Part shown: positions 15,972-20,091 of the stretch, one piece after another
Layout: each line of letters opens with the position of its first letter
Numbering within the stretch: position 1 is the first letter of the stretch
DNA from: Lachnospiraceae bacterium UBA3772
Lineage (GTDB): Bacteria; Bacillota; Clostridia; Lachnospirales; Lachnospiraceae
Assembly (NCBI GenBank): GCA_002371025.1
Contig: DFFQ01000128.1
Span: forward strand, 1-20,091
DNA: 20,091 nt
Direction of reading: 5' to 3'
Notes under the pieces: model-generated
Told to the model about the DNA's origin: nothing
The model's database searches: none
The model's input: the letters and a program-made list of their open reading frames with translations, nothing else
Program-made: the position numbers and the translations under genes

Positions 15972-16599
15972 ATATATCCTTAGCAGTTTCGGCAAGGTAA
16001 GTAGCTCCATTTGATTCAAGTTCTTCTTTTGAACCATAACCATAGAGAACACCAATGGAATCAACTCCTGCATTTTTGGCACCAAGGATATCAAAATGAC
16101 GATCACCTATCATGATGGCTTTTTCCTTAGGAACTTGGGCTTCATTTATAGCATCATTTATAAGTTTCGTCTTATCTGAAGATGGATCAGTAAGAGAAGG
16201 ACTCTTGATAAATGAAAAACAGTCGCTAAGACCATATTTTTCAAGAATTCTTGATGCAAATTCTGCTGGTTTTGATGTAACTAATACTGTTGTTTTGCCT
16301 TTTTCTTTAAGGGCGAGTACCACTTCCTTAATGTCCGGATATACAGTAAGATGAAAGAGGTTTTCTGTTGAATAAACAGATCTATAATAATTTACAGCTT
16401 CTCTGGCTTTTTCTTCGGAAAAACCATATCTATTCATGAAAGAATCCATGAGAGATGGGCCAACGAAGAGGCGAAGTTCATCTTCAGGACGATTCGGCAT
16501 ATCAAAGTGATCAAGGGCAAACTGAGCTGATTCCATGATTCCTTTGCCGGAATCAATTACAGTACCATCAAGATCAAACATAACTAAGTCGTAGTTCAT
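15955..16599 (-). CDS. HAD-superfamily phosphatase, phosphoglycolate-phosphatase-like
   Basis: This 214-residue cytoplasmic hydrolase runs against all its neighbours. HAD motif I is FDLDGTVIDS (nucleophile Asp9, acid Asp11), a helical cap follows, motif II is VTSKP (108-111 region), and motif IV is MIGDRHFDILGAKNAG (Asp166, Asp170), ending with GVLYGYGS. This matches the Gph/PpaX/5'-nucleotidase-like group, whose substrates cannot be told from sequence. An AGGAGG site precedes its ATG. It is divergent from cobT across 53 bases and its 3' end overlaps cbiA by 17 bases, so it sits antisense inside the cobalamin locus. A role in cobalamin synthesis, such as a phosphatase or salvage step, is possible but unsupported, since cobC is present. 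Confidence 0.85.
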   Translation of the reverse strand: MNYDLVMFDLDGTVIDSGKGIMESAQFALDHFDMPNRPEDELRLFVGPSLMDSFMNRYGFSEEKAREAVNYYRSVYSTENLFHLTVYPDIKEVVLALKEKGKTTVLVTSKPAEFASRILEKYGLSDCFSFIKSPSLTDPSSDKTKLINDAINEAQVPKEKAIMIGDRHFDILGAKNAGVDSIGVLYGYGSKEELESNGATYLAETAKDIFNLLP

Positions 16600-16638
16600 A
16601 ACTACCTCCTACACTTTTAAGTGACTTTTTATTAAAGG

Positions 16639-16666
16639 AGTATAACAGATAAATGTTAAGTCTTAA
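16639..16666 (-). promoter_or_regulatory. Possible promoter of the HAD gene, overlapping the cobT start
   Basis: On the minus strand TTAAGA (16661-16666) and TATACT (16639-16644) are 16 bases apart, a fair match to the vegetative consensus, 40 bases ahead of the HAD start codon. It lies over the ribosome site and first codons of cobT. No comparable plus-strand promoter for cobT is visible in the 53-base gap. Confidence 0.35.
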
Positions 16667-17732
16667 AGAAACAATAGAAAAAAATTTAATATATGACAGA
16701 TTATCACAGAATAAAGTGAAGGAGAGATTTGATAAGGCAGCGAAGCCTTTAGACAGTTTAGGAAAGTTTGAAGAGCTGATATCTAAGATAGGCGGTATCA
16801 GAGGAAGCGTTGATGTAAGTATTGATAATCCCGTTCTAAGTGTTTTTGCAGCAGATAATGGGATAGTAGATGAAAATGTAAGTCAGTCAGATCACAGCGT
16901 AACTACAGAATGTGTAAAGAATATCGCGGATTATAAAAGTGTTGCTGGTGTATTTGCAAAGAAGGCTGATGCAAAGATTAAAGTCTATGATATGGGTATA
17001 ATAGATGATATAGATCATGATAAATATCACATTATAAATAAAAAAATAAGAAATGGTACTTCCAATTTTATGAAGGAAAGTGCCATGACAAGAGAAGAAG
17101 TGATAAAGGCTATAGAGATAGGGATAGATGAAGCATTTTCTCTTAAGAAAGAAAAAGCAGATATGGTCTGTATCGGAGAGATGGGAATCGGAAATACAAC
17201 TACTTCTAGTGCAGTTATCGCAAGTCTTCTTAAGATGCCAGCAAGAGAGGTAACAGGTTATGGAGCAGGGCTTTCGGATGAAGGATATAAAAGAAAGATA
17301 GAAGTAATAGATAAAGGGATTAAAAAATATGACTTATATAATAAAGATCCCCTTACTATCTTACAGAACGTTGGCGGCTTTGATATAGCAGCAATGTGTG
17401 GCATGGTGATGGGATGTGCTGTTAATAATATCCCTGTTATATTAGATGGCCTTATAAGTCTGACAGCAGCCTATCTGGCTAAACTTATCACAGGAAAAAA
17501 TATAGAAGATTTTGTCATAGCTTCTCATGTTGGTAAAGAAAAAGCTGTTAAGATATTGCTGGAAAGATTAAAACTGGATGCAGTTATTGATGCTGATATG
17601 GCTTTAGGAGAAGGAACCGGCGCGCTTCTTATGCTGATATTATTAAAGACAAATATCTCAGTTTTAGATGATACCATAAGATTTGAAGATACTGATATTG
17701 AGCAGTATATAAGATTACATGAGGAAAGTTAA
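16653..17732 (+). CDS. cobT: Nicotinate-nucleotide:5,6-dimethylbenzimidazole phosphoribosyltransferase (CobT)
   Basis: CobT activates the lower-ligand base by transferring ribose phosphate from nicotinate mononucleotide, giving alpha-ribazole phosphate. The 359-residue protein has the family length, with FDKAAKPLDSLGKFE near the start, GEMGIGNTTTSSA (175-187, Glu176) and the catalytic-base region ADMALGEGTGALL (Glu320). The segment usually written SPxEVT is here SQSDHSVTTE (77-86), in the part of the pocket near the base, so the preferred lower ligand may differ from dimethylbenzimidazole; this is inference. AAAGGAG lies 12 bases upstream of the ATG. The stop directly abuts cobU. Confidence 0.94.
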   Translation: MLSLKETIEKNLIYDRLSQNKVKERFDKAAKPLDSLGKFEELISKIGGIRGSVDVSIDNPVLSVFAADNGIVDENVSQSDHSVTTECVKNIADYKSVAGVFAKKADAKIKVYDMGIIDDIDHDKYHIINKKIRNGTSNFMKESAMTREEVIKAIEIGIDEAFSLKKEKADMVCIGEMGIGNTTTSSAVIASLLKMPAREVTGYGAGLSDEGYKRKIEVIDKGIKKYDLYNKDPLTILQNVGGFDIAAMCGMVMGCAVNNIPVILDGLISLTAAYLAKLITGKNIEDFVIASHVGKEKAVKILLERLKLDAVIDADMALGEGTGALLMLILLKTNISVLDDTIRFEDTDIEQYIRLHEES

Positions 17733-18260
17733 ATGCTTGTTTTAATATATGGAGGTTCAGGCAGTGGAAAATCAGAAATAGCTGAGGATTATTGCTTAAA
17801 CCTAAGAAAAGATAGCAGTCATAAAATGATATATCTTGCTACCATGGAACCCTTTGGAAAGGAAGCCCGTGAAAGAATAAAAAGGCATAGAAATCTTAGA
17901 AAAGATAAGGGTTTTGTCACAATTGAAAAAACATGTGATGTAAATGAAATTGAAGTAAATAAAGAGGACATCGTCCTTTTGGAATGTATGTCTAATCTTG
18001 TTGCCAATGAGTTTTTCACAAAAAATCTTAAAAGAGAAGAAGTAGTAAAAAAGGTAAGTCAGGATATTTTATTATTAAATGACAGAGTTAAAAATCTTAT
18101 TGTTGTATCAAATGACATTTTTTCATCCGGTGAAGAATATGGAGAAGAAACCTATGAATATATGAAAGCTTTAGGAGAGATAAATAGGAATATAGCAAAA
18201 CAGGCGGATGAAGTTTATGAAGCTATAGTAGGACTTCCTGTGGTTAGAAAAAAGTGTTAG
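17733..18260 (+). CDS. cobU: Adenosylcobinamide kinase / adenosylcobinamide-phosphate guanylyltransferase (CobU)
   Basis: CobU phosphorylates adenosylcobinamide and then attaches GMP to make adenosyl-GDP-cobinamide. The 175 residues match the family. The P-loop is GGSGSGKS (7-14), and the guanylylated histidine is His52 in RIKRHRNLR. ECMSNLVANE (84-93) corresponds to the conserved CLTLWLxN region. The usual NEVGxGIVP motif is replaced by VSNDIFSSGEEYGEETY (125-141), and the C terminus LGEINRNIAKQADEV is typical. I recall similar variants in other Clostridia. The ATG abuts the cobT stop. A half-length paralogue lies two genes downstream. Confidence 0.92.
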   Translation: MLVLIYGGSGSGKSEIAEDYCLNLRKDSSHKMIYLATMEPFGKEARERIKRHRNLRKDKGFVTIEKTCDVNEIEVNKEDIVLLECMSNLVANEFFTKNLKREEVVKKVSQDILLLNDRVKNLIVVSNDIFSSGEEYGEETYEYMKALGEINRNIAKQADEVYEAIVGLPVVRKKC

Positions 18261-18289
18261 ATAAAAAGTGATAGAAAAAAGGCAGTTTT

Positions 18290-19075
18290 ATGTTAAAGAA
18301 ATTTTTTAGAAGTATTGCAGTGGCATTTTCTATATATTCAAGAATACCAATGCCTCAGTTCCTTTGGAACTCTGATGATATGAAATATGATATGATCTTT
18401 TTTCCATGGGTTGGAGGAGTGATAGGGGCTGTAATGCTGGCCTGGTATAAGTTTTCAAATTATATCGGTGCAGGGCATATTGGACAGGCAATGATCCTTG
18501 TGGCAATTCCTCTTATCATCACAGGAGGTTTTCATTTTGATGGTTTTATGGACACGGAAGATGCCCTTAGATCTTATAAAGGAAAAGAAGAAAGATTAAA
18601 GATAATGGAAGATCCGCATATTGGTGCATTTGCAGTGATTGGCGCACTTATCTATGTTCTGATCCTTATAGGAACCATGTCTATGATAAGCTCTGATAAA
18701 GGATTTTATATAATATTCTGCAGTTTCTTCCTTGTGAGATGTTTAAGCGGCATTCTGACCCAGATGCTTAAGTCAGCAAAAAGTAGTGGAATGCTTAAGG
18801 AAACAAAGGATATTTCGGGTAAAATAGTAAAGGTATTTCTTTTTATCCAGTTTGTAACTGCAATAATAATTATGGCTTATATTTCAATTTCATTTACGGC
18901 AGGAGTAGTTATAGCCCTGCTTAGTTATGTTATTATCTTTAAGTATAGGTCATATAAACTTTTTGGTGGTGTGACAGGAGATCTTTTGGGAAGGTTCCTA
19001 TGTATTGGAGAGCTTTTAGTAGTAATCTGTGTTTTTTTAATAGAGAACATTTTAAAGTTAATTAAAATATATTAG
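18290..19075 (+). CDS. cobS: Adenosylcobinamide-GDP ribazoletransferase, cobalamin synthase (CobS)
   Basis: CobS joins alpha-ribazole (or its phosphate) to adenosyl-GDP-cobinamide in the membrane, the last assembly step. The 261-residue protein is a polytopic membrane protein with about six to seven hydrophobic segments. The N terminus FSIYSRIPMP is typical. The metal-binding motif reads FHFDGFMDTEDALRS (81-95; Asp84, Asp88, Asp91), with Phe in place of the usual Leu in HLDG. It also has EDPHIGAFAV and a C-terminal GGVTGDLLG. A 29-base gap with an AAAAGG site separates it from cobU. Confidence 0.95.
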   Translation: MLKKFFRSIAVAFSIYSRIPMPQFLWNSDDMKYDMIFFPWVGGVIGAVMLAWYKFSNYIGAGHIGQAMILVAIPLIITGGFHFDGFMDTEDALRSYKGKEERLKIMEDPHIGAFAVIGALIYVLILIGTMSMISSDKGFYIIFCSFFLVRCLSGILTQMLKSAKSSGMLKETKDISGKIVKVFLFIQFVTAIIIMAYISISFTAGVVIALLSYVIIFKYRSYKLFGGVTGDLLGRFLCIGELLVVICVFLIENILKLIKIY

Positions 19076-19095
19076 AATAAAGGAACGGATATAAT

Positions 19096-19422
19096 ATGAT
19101 TCTGATAGTTGGGGGAATGGCCCAGGGAAAAACTGAATTTGCAAATAGTTTCAAGAATCTTAAGGTTATTGATGATCTTCATCTTTTTATTAAAGACAGG
19201 GTTTATGCGGGAAAATCTGAGGATGAGATAATGAGCGAGATCCTTTTAATGGATATAGATAATGCGGCTATTGTTGCAAATGAAGTTGGTTGCGGTATTG
19301 TTCCAATTGATAAAAAAGAGAGAGATTATAGGGAAATCTGTGGAAGAATATTAATACGACTTGCTAAAATGGCAAGTCACGTCTATCGGATGGTTTTAGG
19401 AATAGCAGAGGAGGTTAAATGA
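19096..19422 (+). CDS. Half-length CobU-like P-loop protein
   Basis: This 108-residue protein is related to CobU but much shorter than the usual 170-190 residues. It has the P-loop GGMAQGKT (6-13) and the classic NEVGCGIVPIDKKERDYRE motif (62-80), followed by a CobU-type C terminus (CGRILIRLAKMASHVYRMVLGI). The middle part is missing, including the RHRxxR histidine that carries GMP in CobU. It could have cobinamide-kinase activity, assist the full CobU, or be a degenerate duplicate. Its frame is intact, AAAGGAA precedes the ATG, and it overlaps cobC by ATGA, so it appears to be translated. Interestingly, it keeps the NEVG motif that the full CobU in this window lacks. Confidence 0.8.
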   Translation: MILIVGGMAQGKTEFANSFKNLKVIDDLHLFIKDRVYAGKSEDEIMSEILLMDIDNAAIVANEVGCGIVPIDKKERDYREICGRILIRLAKMASHVYRMVLGIAEEVK

Positions 19423-19967
19423 AGATTTATCTTATCAGACACGGGGAAACTAAAGGTAATTTAAAGAAGAAGTATATTGGAAGAACTGATGAGAAACTTT
19501 GTAGTGAAGGACGTATTAAATTAGAAAAGAAAAAGGATAAAGGCTACTATCCTTCCTGTGATGTGGTATTTTCAAGCCCGATGAAAAGATGTATTGAAAC
19601 TGCTGATATCATATATCCTGAGAAAAAGAAGATAATAATAGATGATCTTTCAGAAATGAATTTTGGCTGCTTTGAAGGAAAGAATTATGAGGAGCTTACG
19701 AAACTTACGGATTATTATCTTACCTGGGTAAATAGCAATTGCGAATTACCTATACCTGGAGGAGAGACAAAAGCTTATTTTATTAAAAGATCCATGAGAG
19801 GATTTGATAAAGCACTTTCGATAATTAAGAAAGATTATCCAACTGCAAATGAAGTATCACTGGTAGTGCATGGTGGAACCATAATGTCTATACTCAGCAG
19901 CAGAATGGGTGGAGATTTCTATGATTATCAGGTAAGTAATGGAGATTTTTTATGCTATACCATTTGA
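19419..19967 (+). CDS. cobC: Alpha-ribazole phosphatase, histidine phosphatase family (CobC)
   Basis: CobC removes the phosphate from alpha-ribazole phosphate (or from adenosylcobalamin 5'-phosphate). The 182-residue protein has the phosphoglycerate-mutase-like motif LIRHGET (5-11, phosphorylated His8), SSPMKRCIETA (52-62, Arg57), EMNFGCFEG (79-87, Glu79) and the second histidine in VVHGGT (His151). Histidine phosphatases are broad; position between cobS and cbiB makes CobC by far the best reading. The start overlaps the stop of the short CobU-like gene (ATGA), and its last 16 bases overlap the cbiB start. Confidence 0.9.
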   Translation: MKIYLIRHGETKGNLKKKYIGRTDEKLCSEGRIKLEKKKDKGYYPSCDVVFSSPMKRCIETADIIYPEKKKIIIDDLSEMNFGCFEGKNYEELTKLTDYYLTWVNSNCELPIPGGETKAYFIKRSMRGFDKALSIIKKDYPTANEVSLVVHGGTIMSILSSRMGGDFYDYQVSNGDFLCYTI

Positions 19968-20091
19968 TCGCATTTATTATGGCATTTATATTAGATTCTA
20001 TATTTGGAGATCCAAGATGGCTGCTTCATCCTGTTATTCTTATAGGACGTTTTATATGTTTTCTTGAAAAAAGATGGCTTAGAGAGAAAGA
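19952..20091 (+). CDS. cbiB: Adenosylcobinamide-phosphate synthase (CbiB), 5' part only
   Basis: An ATG at 19952 opens a frame that runs to the window edge, 46 codons plus two bases. The translated start includes the family signature LDSIFGDPRWLLHPVILIG, which follows the CbiB/CobD pattern LDxxxGDPxxxxHPVxxIG, in a hydrophobic N-terminal segment as expected of this integral membrane enzyme. CbiB condenses adenosylcobyric acid with aminopropanol phosphate to give adenosylcobinamide phosphate. GGAGA (19941-19945) lies six bases upstream, inside cobC, in a 16-base overlap. The remainder, about 270 residues, lies outside. Confidence 0.92.
   Translation, partial: MLYHLIAFIMAFILDSIFGDPRWLLHPVILIGRFICFLEKRWLREK

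Noticed and set aside
16112..16354. Plus-strand open frame of 80 codons across the HAD gene
   Set aside because: It is the antisense shadow of a well-conserved HAD phosphatase, has no ribosome site, and its translation resembles no known family.
16613..16624. Palindrome-like CACTTTTAAGTG between the HAD gene and cobT, considered as an operator or terminator
   Set aside because: Only four to five base pairs with a tiny loop in AT-rich DNA; too short to support either role without comparative data.
1..20091. Search for CRISPR arrays, insertion sequences, transposases, phage genes or attachment sites
   Set aside because: No repeat-spacer pattern, no terminal inverted repeats and no mobility gene was seen. 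The tRNA-Leu has no duplicated 3' end in the window that would mark an integration site.

Overview
The window reads as a low-GC, Gram-positive anaerobe, most likely a Lachnospiraceae-type Clostridia. This is inferred from AT-rich third positions and AGA/AGG arginine codons, lipoproteins with typical lipoboxes, strong AGGAGG ribosome sites, the oxygen-independent (cbi) cobalamin pathway, and NEAT-like surface domains that I recall from that family. Nearly all of it is one long plus-strand cobalamin (vitamin B12) biosynthesis and tetrapyrrole/corrinoid uptake locus.

Layout. (1) Positions 1-751, minus strand: a tRNA-Leu(UAG) with a good promoter, followed by a ThrH-type phosphatase gene; the left edge cuts what looks like the start of a further minus-strand gene. 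(2) 910-2463: cbiP/cobQ, cobyric acid synthase, with no visible riboswitch. (3) 2530-2820: a class-I cobalamin riboswitch ending in an intrinsic terminator. (4) 2837-7950: the riboswitch-controlled front of the operon, with a lipoprotein cobaltochelatase (CbiK) carrying a C-terminal NEAT-like domain, a substrate-binding lipoprotein carrying an N-terminal NEAT-like domain, a FecCD/BtuC permease and its ATPase. (5) 7983-15971: corrin-ring genes cbiC, cbiD, cbiF, cbiG, cbiH, a cbiJ-cbiE-cbiT triple fusion, and cbiA. (6) 15955-16599: a minus-strand HAD phosphatase lying antisense in the middle of the locus, its 3' end overlapping cbiA. (7) 16653-20091: nucleotide-loop and late genes cobT, cobU, cobS, a half-length CobU-like gene, cobC, and the first 46 codons of cbiB, cut by the right edge.

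Together these genes take cobalt-sirohydrochlorin through ring contraction, methylation and a,c-amidation to cobyrinate a,c-diamide, then to cobyric acid, adenosylcobinamide phosphate and finally the lower-ligand nucleotide loop. Not seen here: cbiL (C20 methylation), a corrinoid adenosyltransferase, cobD (threonine-phosphate decarboxylase), a cobalt transporter, and genes making sirohydrochlorin.

The most unusual feature is the placement of the cobalt-inserting enzyme outside the membrane on a lipid anchor, with a tetrapyrrole-binding-like domain, next to an importer whose binding protein carries a similar domain. This suggests a surface capture, metallation and import module feeding the pathway. 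The antisense HAD gene splitting an otherwise continuous operon, and the half-length CobU paralogue, are also worth following up.
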